A DNA stretch of 64,000 nt from assembly GCA_947652115.1 (NCBI GenBank), contig OX393562.1, forward strand, positions 27,974,932-28,038,931, given 5' to 3'. Source of the DNA: Blastomussa wellsi. Lineage: Eukaryota; Cnidaria; Anthozoa; Scleractinia; Plerogyridae. Made by a program: the position numbers and the translations under genes. Positions 55,201 to 64,000 of the stretch are shown piece after piece. The notes beneath the pieces are model-generated. The model was given only the letters and a program-made list of their open reading frames with translations, searched no databases and was not told the origin of the DNA. How positions within the stretch are numbered: the stretch's first letter is position 1; every line of letters begins with the position of its first letter.

Positions 55201-58200
55201 GGACAATCAGTGATTTGTTCAGTTTGTCTGCCTGACCTTCTGTCAGTCTGCATGCCTCTCTGTAAATCTGTCCATCAAACTGTCTGTTAGTGTTAAGAAA
55301 TTGTTTGGTCACTATCAGTACATCAGAGATCTGATTCAGTAAGTTTACTAATCTTTCAGTCATTCAATAGTCAGTTAGCTCATCCAGGTTGTTACTCTGT
55401 TATTAATTCGCTTTATAATGTATTTGTATTTATGTGCTCTCATGATCAATAGTCTGATATTTATTAAATTTTATATGAGTTAATGATTCAAATGATATAT
55501 AGGTACATCAATTGACACAATTGCAGTTATCAACTGTTATGTTGCATACCAACGTACATGCTATGTTTCCGTATGATACCAAATATGGTTAAAATATTGT
55601 TTACACTGCAGTTCAATTACTGTTTGCTTTTCGTATTGCTTTCCATAGGAATTGCTGTCATATGTTTCAACACATGTTCAAGAGAAAGTAACATTAGACA
55701 ATGTCACCAGAATTTATGACACACTTTTTTGTGAGGTACATGTACTTATTAGCATTTCTGGTTTTGCAGAGTTGTAAATGTTGCCTGTACAAAATTTTTG
55801 TCGAGATTTTGGTGAGATCTTGACAAAGTTCTTGGCAAGATGCTCAGCCAAATTCGCAACTAATTTTTGGCCGTAGATATTTTCAAAAATCTTGCTGAGA
55901 TCTCGCCGGCCTGCGATGAGATCTCGGCTTTGGTGAAAAACGTTTACAACTAACACTGTTTTACAAGTCACTCTGCAGTCAACTTAGTCATTCAGTATAT
56001 ACAATGTAGGTGGAAAAAATAAATATACAGTGCTCGGTCAAATAAAATTGACAGCTCCTTGCGAGATTCAGTTGTCATTTGGAGAGATACAACTCCTGTC
56101 TTAAGCGACGAGACAGTCTGTAGATTGAAAGAAACTATAAAACACTGTAATCACCAATGCTTTATCTTCTTGCAAAGCATGGCAGCTCTTTACATTTGCT
56201 ACCTGAGTATCTTTTCAGTTCTCTTGATAGTCCTCTATTTCTGTGACAGAAATCTCATAACCTGACACTACCCACCTGGTCCACAAATGGAACAACTTGG
56301 GAAGCCTTGAGGAACTTGAGGGACTTCAATATGATGTGGTCTTTTAACTCTCCAGAGGAGGCTAAGTTAACTGGAGGTCTGTAATGTTGGTTTTTGGAAA
56401 GAATATATAAATATTTCCATATTAACTGGCCATAGGCCGTTTCAGTCGTATGTCAAATTATATCACAAAATTTCAATTTTCAGTGCTTTGCATTAAAACA
56501 AAAATTCATATCGATAGATCGAACAAACGCGTCCCTAAAGGATCCGCCGGAGAAAAAAATCAGGATACACTTTTGGACGCAATGAAACATTGTTTCAAGA
56601 TTTTATTTCTTCCTATGGGTTTTGCAAAATTTGCATTATCTTAAAAGTTATAATGTAAGAAACATCCATATTTTCAGACTTTAGTAGTGTTTCCTTTGTT
56701 AATGTAAACGCCAATTTCACACAAAGGATTGTAAAGAATTCTATCATGTTGTCTTCGATTTGTTAAAAATATCGGAACTTTACCCGAATTTCTTTGAATT
56801 TTGGTTTCTTTCCTAGGCTAAATTCTGTTCACTGTTTCCTTCACCTTTTTGACATAATTATGTACATTTGTACAGCAGACGACTTCTTAGCACATAACAA
56901 AAATTTGCAAACCAACTTGATCTTGGAAGTCAGCGAAATCACCAATGCAACAGAGAAGTTTTCTATGCCAGGGAATTAGCCATTCTGTATGCTTCGAGTT
57001 TGTGATAGCAACAAACATCCTGCGTGAAGTCGAACTGAACGAAAAATCAGGAAAAGAGTTAACAAACTATGCCTTTTTTTTTATTTTTTGTTTTGTAGGA
57101 AGTTTAGTAGAAGCCATTGTTAACAATATGAAAGACTACCTCAAACCAACCAGCAAAAAAATGTATATTTATTCAGCCGTAAGTAAATGAATTTATTTCT
57201 GTTGCATGTAAGGTAGGTAAAGTCTGCGTCGAGCCTAGTGGCCCATACCGCCGGAGCTTATCCCGGTTTCCTTAGCATGAAGCGATCAGGAGTATTTCTA
57301 CTCCCCCCTGGATGGGATGCTAGTCCATTGCAGGGTTACCTCTAGTAGTAAATTCGTCGGTACCCATTTATACACCTGGGTGGAGAGAGGCACTGTGAGA
57401 GTAAAGTGTCTTGCCCAAGAACACAACGGGTCCTGTCCAGGGCTCGAACTCGGACTGTCGGATCCGGATGCATGTGACTACCCCCAGTATGTAAAATTTG
57501 TATCTTTACCCTGCTTTGTCTGATTCTCCTTGAATATTACTTCACGTACATGCATTGTGATATTATGTTAGTGGAGAAAAAAAATTACGATTTCTCCCTC
57601 CATCGAGAAAATTGTCACAAATTTTACACATACAGTAAAACATTCAATGAGGAACATTCAGGATTGGAATGTTTTGTTCGTTATCCAGTATTCGTTGTAT
57701 AAGTAATGTTTTGAAATTGACGAAATGGCCTGCTCCATATAAATAAGGCAAGGTGTCAACAGAGCATTTTCAAGGGTTCTTGATCATACATTGTATTTTA
57801 TGCCTGTTATAATTTGCAAATCAGAGAACGGGAATTTATTTGAGCTGATCAAAGAATTTGCCACGAAACCTGTTGCGCTTTTAACAAGGAGGCGGGACAA
57901 CTCAAACAAATTCGCGCTCTCTGTTTGCTTAACTTGTCAAAAAAGTTTGTTGGGTGGCCACACTTAGGCGCGTCACGCTGTAACTGTATAAAAGTATTTT
58001 TTTTACTCCCTTATTGATGGGGAAGCGACTGGCTACTGTGCTATTTGATTGTTAATCATTATGTTTCGTCCTTCTTTCAGCATGACAGTACAGTGACAGC
58101 TTTGCTGAGTGCACTGAACGTATTTGATGGCATCTTGCCCGCTTACTCCAGCGCAGTGATGATTGAACTTTTCTCAGATGAAAATGATGACAAGTAAGAA

Positions 58201-61200
58201 CAACAGGCGTTTCCCAAGGCGCGTTTTGACTTAATTGTTTTAAAAATGAACCTTGATTCCTGGTAGTTTCACCGTGGTAAACGTCTCGTCCAGTAGGCCT
58301 TGTAAGGGACTGTGCAATAATTATCAGGAGGTGGGTGGGTGCCTCGCAAGGAGAAATATTACATAATACCCCCCTCTCAACAAAGGCAAATTAGCTGTGA
58401 CCCCCTCCTAATATCCCCAAAATTATGACGAAACCCCCCCCCCCCCCCTCCACCCACCACCACCTACAATTCTAGTAAATATGCCTGAATACTCTACTAC
58501 TGTAACGCATTCCACGTACAGTGTCTGGAACAAAGAGTACCCCGTAACTGTGTTCGATATTGTCGCCCATTTCTGAGGAGTCTTATTATGCAGCATCTTC
58601 TGAGTCGTCTGGGTCTTCTGAGTCACCAGTTGGTCCTTTGTTGGCTCGCCCCATTTCTTTTTGTACTCTGGATACAACATGCCGAGTTACCTCTTTGGTA
58701 GCGGGATGCCTCGGTTGCGCCACAATAGAGACATGACCGAAACGGGAAATCTCTCAAGAAAAGCCTTCAGCATTCCATGGTATTCTTTTCTTTATCCTGT
58801 AACTGATTCAAACGAACAAGCGTACTTTGCTATCGCTGGCCGCACAACACTTGCACCGCGGGTTTGAGAATGAACTGCTTGATATTTGATGTTCTTCCAC
58901 TGAACGTTCTGTAAAGCATGGTTTTCATATGTCGGAAAAATCCCAGACGATCGGGGATTTCACTGTTTCCCGACCGTCCCAGATTTTTCCGACTAAAGAA
59001 AATTGGATGGTCGGCGACAAATCGGGAAAATCGGGAGTGTTTCTATTTTCCCGACGCGTCCCAGATTTCTGCGATGGTCGGTGATCATTCCCGACATTAG
59101 CCTCCTACGCAGGCGTTATTAGGCGATTGCGTTATACTTGTCGCCACTAACGCCTGCTTAACCGCGACCAACATTCCTTTCCCATTGTCTGTCGCCAGAC
59201 AAACTAACCAATCAGCATTGTCTGGAGTTATTCAAAACGATCGTTATAAAATTTCCCGCGAATCCGTTCTTCGGGATGCCGGCGCTGTTGGATACAATAC
59301 TTTGGTGTATTTCGATGGTTGAAACACCAAATAAAATATCATTTATTGTGAATACAAGAGGTAAGCGTGCGAGTCTGATTCGGTCATAAGGTGGAATGGT
59401 TAATAGTTTGGGAAAGATGATCTCTCTTCCATGAACACAACAGTGGATCAGAAATATTTGTTTCAACGCTATAAAATGCTACAAAAGACTTCGCCAACTC
59501 GAAAACGCAAAGCGGAATTAATTTAGAAATCATCAAAGAGGTCCACATCCGTGGTATTTACGAGCGAACAAATCGAAGGGTAAAACTGGAAAGAGCCAGT
59601 CAAGGCGAATACAACTTCACCGCGCTGAATCATTCATTCGACAAACTTGCCACAGAACGATTTAAAATGTCCAGTGCTGCTGGGTTAAAAGGCTGGCTTG
59701 AAAATATGTTCAACTTCTCCTTTCGATAGTTCATTGGCCCTTTGATTTGAGGCCTCCGCCAACCTCAATTCTGAGTTCAAGTTTTTTTGTTCTTTGTACA
59801 TGCTGACGAGGCTGGGCGGGCTGATTAACATCAGCACAAAGGAATAACAAATGCGTGCGAAAGGTCTATACAGCCGAATAGACTCTAGGTCGATGAGACG
59901 GTCAGTCAATCACTTCTGAATTTCATGGAGTCAGTTACAACAATAGTGGGCACGACTACTGTTGAGAATGACACTGATAATTATTTTCCTTTGTTGATTT
60001 TTTTGCTAGGAAGAATCTGACGGTGCGTATAGCGTATCGATATGGCCAAAGCAAAGTTCCAAGAGTGCTCAAGTTAGCGAAATGTCCAGAATTCTGTGCT
60101 CTTGATGACTTCATTAAGTAAGTATTTCAGGGCCCAGGGTTCGAGACTAACAAGCCTATTGGCGAGTGAAATGTCAGATTTTACTAGCTAAATCAGGCTG
60201 TAGCCTTGGCGAGGTTTTCAATGCCTTTGCGTTAAGGGGTGTGTACAGAGGCCTGTTTCGCACATTACCTATCGCTGTCTTTGTTGCGGGAAACTGGTGT
60301 ATGTTAAATCAATGTCATTAGAAGCTTATAAGCTTCTGATGTCATCGAGTGTTCGATATTTTTTTCTTTTGATCTCGACCTGTCTGCTAAACAAAGCGTT
60401 GTTATCTTGGAAATAAAACTGTTAAGCATCAACTGTTGGTTTGTTTTGCTCCATTAGAATGACAGCTGATGTTATTCCGGAAGATATTAACAAGGCTTGT
60501 CGTGTGGCAGAAGAGAAGTGCATCAAGACCGTAATCTACAAAAGTAAGTGTAGCCGCGTACTGTTCCAGTGTAACCACAAAAAATTCCTGAACTGAATTA
60601 GTCTGCTAATCTTAGTCTGCGAATGTAGCCGGTTATCAGAAGTGGCGGTGAGCGTTTGGAAACGGTTTTATACTCCGCGACAGTAGAATCGATTTTCGGT
60701 GACAACTGTTTTTCCACTCAAAGTAAACGCAGCTTGTTGGAAAGGGTGATATAAAGGGCGATATTGAGGTGATTGTGCAGAGCACTACCGCTTACGCGGC
60801 CCTTGATACTCTCGGCACGGGCTTTCCAGTTGCGCCTGCTGCGCGTGCCTACTACCCCTGCTCACGACGCGTTCGCACCACTTGCTATACTAAAGATGAT
60901 GATGATGACGGTGATGGTGGTGGTGGTGATGGTGGTGATGATGATGATGATCCTCATCATCATCGTATTCAGATGATTGCATATAATGTCAGGGCCATTA
61001 TACGTTAGCCAGGCAAGCTATTATTTGTTTTCCAGTTATTGACAACAGTTAATTTGTATTGCAGGTTTCTTAGCGGCCTTTGTTGCAGTGACTGTTTTAC
61101 TGGTGCTTATTTTGACGTGTCTGTGCATTCGGTGCTATCGTGAAAGATTCTGCAGGCGGAATAACTTAACTGTTTACAATGAGGATCTGCTGAAAGACGC

Positions 61201-61240
61201 ACGGCTGTTGGATAGACCGGATTATGATTCAGATACATAG
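49283..61240 (+). CDS. histidine acid phosphatase B (lysosomal/prostatic type), 13 exons
   Basis: Exons: 49283-49393, 51617-51709, 53110-53205, 53566-53652, 54299-54364, 55062-55160, 55649-55735, 56250-56376, 57099-57178, 58081-58193, 60010-60117, 60458-60543, 61065-61240; 442 residues, exon lengths identical to phosphatase A. Signal peptide at 1-28; RHGDRSP at 40-46 (His41); HD at 283-284; membrane helix at about 386-406; acidic tail ending DYDSDT. Same reaction and location as its sister. Differences are scattered, e.g. HDTT becomes HDST, and the exon 6 segment LRPYDYNCPRL becomes [11 protein letters not shown], without loss of active-site residues. The reading frame is intact, so both duplicates are probably functional. 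The poly(A) signal is at 61304. Introns are full of unrelated insertions. Confidence 0.94.
50215..50370. mobile_element. MITE in intron 1 of phosphatase B
   Basis: TTTGTAATCATACAAGTGAT mirrors ATCACGAGTATGATTACAGA, AAATCGGAC mirrors GTCCGATTT at the centre, and GGTAAAAGG mirrors CCCTTTACC outside. Confidence 0.65.
50481..50540 (+). repeat. 15-bp tandem repeat, four units
   Basis: TTGTTATTGGGCACT, TTGTTATTGGACACC, TTGTTATTGGACACT and TTGGTATTGGACAAA in a row. Same unit length as the minisatellite behind phosphatase A but unrelated sequence. Confidence 0.85.
51470..51560 (-). pseudogene. GIY-YIG retroelement fragment
   Basis: Minus strand reads [15 protein letters not shown], matching the cysteine-containing entry of the GIY-YIG endonuclease domain in Penelope-like and related retroelements (C..C...Y(I/V)GET). 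Only a short piece survives, in intron 1 of phosphatase B close to exon 2. Confidence 0.5.
51880..52660. repeat. two direct copies of a dispersed repeat in intron 2 of phosphatase B
   Basis: GACATTTTATGGTCAGTTGT then GAGCTAAATCTGCTCC (51919 onward) recurs as TTCTAGTCAGTCGTAGGCTA then AATCTGCTCC (52380 onward). Both are followed by a TGCCACGTTTTTCACT-like and GGCATGTGCACAA-like segment. The segment around 52080-52170 (TTACAGGGCTTGCCTTCAGT) is mirrored at 53930-54025. Confidence 0.5.
53930..54160 (-). repeat. dispersed repeat, inverted relative to 52080
   Basis: AACTGAAAGCAAGCCCTGTA then AAAAGGGCCAATGAC is the reverse complement of the 52080-52170 segment with differences. In intron 4 of phosphatase B. 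Confidence 0.45.
55210..55295 (+). repeat. (GTCT)n-rich tract in intron 6 of phosphatase B
   Basis: Degenerate CTGTC/TCTG repeats at the position matching the tract in intron 6 of phosphatase A. Confidence 0.5.
57220..57490 (-). repeat. tRNA-derived SINE copy 4
   Basis: CCGGAGCTTATCCCGG, CAGGGTTACCTCTAG, GTACCCATTTATACACCTGG, then the B-box-like GGGCTCGAACTCGGAC. In intron 9 of phosphatase B, 40 bases after exon 9. Confidence 0.75.
57846..57985. mobile_element. truncated MITE in intron 9 of phosphatase B
   Basis: AGGAGGCGGGACAACTCAAA and TTTGTTGGGTGGCCACACTT match the right half of the element at 33248-33462 in phosphatase A. Confidence 0.55.
58240..58470. repeat. C-rich repeat in intron 10 of phosphatase B
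   Basis: Contains TACCCCCCTCTC, TGACCCCCTCCTAATA and a 15-base C-run (58434-58449). Probably repeat-derived. Confidence 0.35.
58915..59097. repeat. repeat with GACCGTCCCAGATTT motifs
   Basis: TCGGAAAAATCCCAGACGAT, CCCGACCGTCCCAGATTTTT and CCCGACGCGTCCCAGATTTC are internally repeated and partly mirrored. Short element in intron 10 of phosphatase B, abutting the next foldback half. Confidence 0.4.
59098..59160. mobile_element. half copy of the foldback element at 4736
   Basis: CCTCCTACGCAGGCGTTATT then AGGCGATTGCGTTATACTTG matches one arm of 4736-4836. The second arm is missing or reduced to ACGCCTGCTTA. Confidence 0.55.
60893..60965 (+). repeat. GAT/GGT trinucleotide microsatellite
   Basis: GATGATGATGATGACGGTGA then GGTGGTGGTGGTGATGG, and CATCATCATC at the end. 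In intron 12 of phosphatase B. Confidence 0.85.
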
Positions 61241-61303
61241 CAGTCGAGCAGGAACTAGATTTTTTAACGTCCTTCAATTCATTTCTATTTAGTTAGCCGG
61301 AAA

Positions 61304-61309
61304 AATAAA
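61304..61309 (+). terminator. poly(A) signal of phosphatase B
   Basis: AATAAA 64 bases after the stop codon at 61240. Confidence 0.6.
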
Positions 61310-62595
61310 TTCTATTTTGTTCCAATCTTCGGGAATGGGCTCTTAAAAGGTTTCTAACTTCAATTATCCAATCAAGATAAAGAACAGAACCCGCTACATG
61401 CACGAGGCCATTTAAATTGCGATCTTTAGCGGCGGGAAAAAAAATAATTAGTTCTGTCTCTTGACGCAAAAACGTAAGGAACGCCTGATCGCAGGGTATA
61501 GGCCATTAGGTTAGGTACGTCGGTAGGTTAGGTATGTCGCTTAGCAACCATGCCTTTGCCGAATCCAGTTTTTCTTGCATAGCCAGCCATTGTTTTGGGG
61601 CTTCTTTAGGTTAAAAGATAAATTATTTGTAAATACATGTGCAGGAGATAATTCCATTTGTGGAAAACAGCGTGATCTTGTCCATTCCGAAATGAATTTA
61701 GAATATGTTGTAATTATTGAGGTACATTTTGCAAAGGTGCAGGTCTAGTTTCATCTGGTTTCAAACGGTATTTTTAGCGTTTTTCGAGCTCAAAAAAATT
61801 GGAGAATTAATAATGGCATAATGGCTCTTAGTGCAAAATAGCGATGAGGAAACAATAAATCTAGCCTTTGCAGTTTGTTGTTTTCGGTCTGACTGAATTG
61901 AAACGAACTGAGATCGCTCGAATGCTTCCCTCTTCATGCACATTACCGAGATTTCGTTGTCTCGATCGCCCCGCCTTCCCCCTAACATGTTCTTTCGGTT
62001 TTGCTTTCTTCTAATTTCTCTGTCAACTGCCTTTGGAATATTTGTCTGCACAAGCTGGAATTTTGGATCCAAACAAAAAATTAGCGAACATGATCAAAAC
62101 ATGGTGGTGATATGCAAATGTCACAGAGCTTTTAGCTTTCTTGGTCACTTGGTTGCTATGACGTCACGGATACGCGGCCAAGTTGCTGAGTAATCTTTAA
62201 CATGGCGGCTGTCAAAGGCGAATATTCCGCTAGATTTGGATGTAAAGTATGTCTAGATAGTACACTCGGTCCCAGTTTTCAACAGCCGGTATTCCTCCTT
62301 TGATTTCATTTTTGCGGTTGGCATGTATTGACTCACGCGGGCAAAGTTTGGCAAAAATGCCAGTCTGGGCTCTATCTCAGTGGAATGACTTTCAGTTTGT
62401 AGCATAATTTAAAAAGAAAGGAGTACATTTGTATTCTATTTTTGTCTTAAATCGAGTAAACCTCAGTGGATAGAAACTGTGGTAATGGCCTCCGCCAATC
62501 TTTTGTTCCCTTTCCTCAGGCTACGCTTTGTGGCTTCTTTTCGTTTAAAAGCTGCATTTGACTGTTATTACTGATCACCATAGCCAAATAAATTA
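61310..62595. other. intergenic; possible first exon near 62202
   Basis: Mostly featureless. At 62202 an ATGGCGGCTGTCAAAGG frame runs 15 codons to a GTATGT donor (after 62246), preceded at 62159 by TGACGTCAC. That could be a CpG-type promoter with a short first exon, but no following exon was found. Confidence 0.25.
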
Positions 62596-62781
62596 TCAGA
62601 TCACTTGCCGCTCCCGTAGGCACGGGCATTCTCCTTCGTAAGTGACGTGAGACTTATGAAGATCTTTGTCCTTGAGACTAAATAAACTTTTGTATAAGGA
62701 AGATTTGATGCAAATTTTTATCCGTTCTTCAAATAGAAAATCAGCGATCAAGGGCTCGTCTCCAGAGACACTGATTGACAT
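62596..62781 (-). pseudogene. GIY-YIG/Penelope-like retroelement fragment
   Basis: Minus strand reads IKICIKSSLYKSLFSLKDKD then LHKSHVTYEGECPC, the junction between the reverse-transcriptase tail and the GIY-YIG domain in such elements (HKSxVVYxxxCxC). The endonuclease itself is not preserved. Confidence 0.5.
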
Positions 62782-62917
62782 GAAATTGTGCAGGACAAAG
62801 AATTATTCCGGCAGGTATCCAGCAATTAGGAACTTCGTGATCAGGGGGGTCGTGATCGAGATTTGTAGCTATGTGGATGTGATTTTGGAATTATTAACGT
62901 TGTGCATTGAAAATTAA

Positions 62918-63445
62918 ATCAGTTCACATCAACATAAATCCACCGTTGACAATATTGCTGTTGTTCTTCAACTCTTACACATACCTTAAAGCTTTTACTC
63001 GAGTGGAAATGAGCGAAGCAAAAATAACATGAAAATTAAAATGGATTGAAGTTTGTGTAAAAATCTTTGCATTCCTATTGGTTTGCGCAATCAAAGACAC
63101 CGCCGACAATCTTCTATAAAGTTATAAAAACTGCGGATCAAGCGAGAAAGCTTGTGACGAAGATATATTGTGCATGTCCTAAGAAACTCATAAACACACT
63201 TGCGCCACTAATAATTCAAGAATATACTGAATATGTGATAAGAATAATTTATTTTTGCACCTGCAGCAGTACAAGCTTTGTTTTTAACAGCGCGCTGCGA
63301 CTAACACAAGGATACACACTGTATCGACAATCGGGCGCTTCGTTACTTTATTTATATTGGTTGAAATGACAGTTTAGTTCTCCGTCATCATTTAGTAGGA
63401 GGGAACAAAGCCAGGCTTTGGTATTTGCGACTTTAGTAAGAAGGG
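62918..63445. other. spacer and promoter side of the stress-protein gene
   Basis: No exon seen. The last 30 bp before 63446 would be the 5' UTR of the next gene. Confidence 0.4.
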
Positions 63446-63515
63446 ATGGCGGACAACACAAGACTTGTCTTGATTGCAGTGGACGATTGCGATCACAGCG
63501 AAAAAGCTTTTGAGT
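63446..63515 (+). CDS. universal stress protein family, exon 1 only
   Basis: ATG followed by MADNTRLVLIAVDDCDHSEK then AFE, and a GTGAGT donor after one extra base (T), so the next codon would be TGG if exon 2 begins GG. The (V/I)AVD.S..S..A(F/W)(D/E)W start is the first beta strand and helix of the universal stress protein (USP) domain, a small ATP- or nucleotide-binding fold. The rest lies beyond the window; no exon 2 was recognised before 64000. Partial by position, not by damage. Confidence 0.7.
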
Positions 63516-64000
63516 GTGAGTAGAGAACGGTCGCCCATTTCTCTTGACCACTTTGAAAATGACAATTACATATTTTCTTTCATGTTCTGGTAGCCGCTCT
63601 CTCTACCGATTCACTGGTGCTTCTGTATTAAAGAGGCAGACATAAAAAATGAAGCGGGAGAGATACAGAATAGTAGTGTTTTTGTTACAAATTTGTCCAC
63701 AAAATCCTCACGCGGAGCTAATATCCGTGAACCACAAAGATTCTTCGATGTTTATAATGGACGTCAATTTCGATTTACGTCTTCAGTTGCTACACCATAT
63801 TCAATCCAAAAAGGTTAAAAGAATGTATATAAAATATTACAGAATAATTATTACTAAGGAAAGGACATTCGTTTATAAACATAAAACAAAAGAACCATGC
63901 AAAAGCCGTTTATATTCTTTGAGGTAGATTTTACTAATAACCGTATTTTTGGAAGGTGTATTAGTTGTAAGAACTTAAGTACATAGTTCAGCATGGGAGT
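63516..64000. other. intron of the stress-protein gene
   Basis: Non-coding as far as can be seen; a 92-codon open frame here (63649-63927) resembles no known domain and lacks splice borders in phase. Confidence 0.4.

Noticed and set aside
59212..59909. Two minus-strand frames of 74-84 codons in intron 10 of phosphatase B
   Set aside because: No recognisable motif, no splice borders in phase and repeat-rich surroundings; too weak to call.
60769..61008. 79-codon aspartate-rich frame
   Set aside because: It is a GAT/GGT microsatellite inside intron 12 of phosphatase B.

Overview
The window looks like nuclear DNA of a cnidarian, most likely a stony coral. The genes are AT-rich and intron-rich with GT...AG introns. 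Between them lies a dense mix of short inverted-repeat transposons, tRNA-derived SINEs, LINE tails ending in ATT or TTG microsatellites, a DIRS retrotransposon, and repeats with a hammerhead-ribozyme-like core. One 200-base assembly gap sits at 38374-38573. The assignment rests on gene content and repeat style, not on a marker gene.

The backbone is a cluster of three histidine acid phosphatase genes (lysosomal/prostatic type). One is on the minus strand (12 secure exons, 22049 down to 6493). Two are on the plus strand in tandem (13 exons each: 26293-37462 and 49283-61240). All three share the exon order and codon phases, and each keeps the RHGDRSP and HD active-site motifs. The tandem pair encode 442-residue type I membrane proteins with a signal peptide and one C-terminal membrane helix. 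For the minus-strand gene the membrane exon was not found.

Other genes: an intronless NADAR-domain gene (24064-24735) between the divergent phosphatases; a two-exon, 399-residue immunity-related GTPase (43976-46802) between the tandem phosphatases; the first exon of a universal stress protein gene (63446 onward) running off the right end; and an unrecognised four-exon gene (11842-13467) inside a 2474-bp element with perfect 40-bp terminal inverted repeats and a 5-bp target duplication, the whole lying in intron 8 of the minus-strand phosphatase.

Layout. 1-6490: MITEs, foldbacks, a SINE, a hammerhead-like repeat. 6493-22049: minus-strand phosphatase, its large introns full of repeats and the gene-carrying element. 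22050-26292: MITE, NADAR gene, spacer. 26293-37462: phosphatase A. 37503-38190: 15-bp minisatellite in two clusters. 38574-41450: internally deleted DIRS element (minus). 41651-42534: large inverted repeat with mirrored reading frames. 43141-43944: transposon just before the GTPase start. 43976-46802: GTPase. 47860-49078: L1-like remnant and tandem hammerhead-like repeat. 49283-61240: phosphatase B. 61241-64000: spacer, retroelement fragment, stress-protein exon.

The phosphatases probably act in the endolysosomal lumen or at the cell surface. The GTPase belongs to a family tied to cell-autonomous immunity, and NADAR proteins act on ADP-ribose or riboflavin-intermediate N-glycosides. Nothing in the sequence shows that the three families work together; the only real gene cluster is the phosphatase family.
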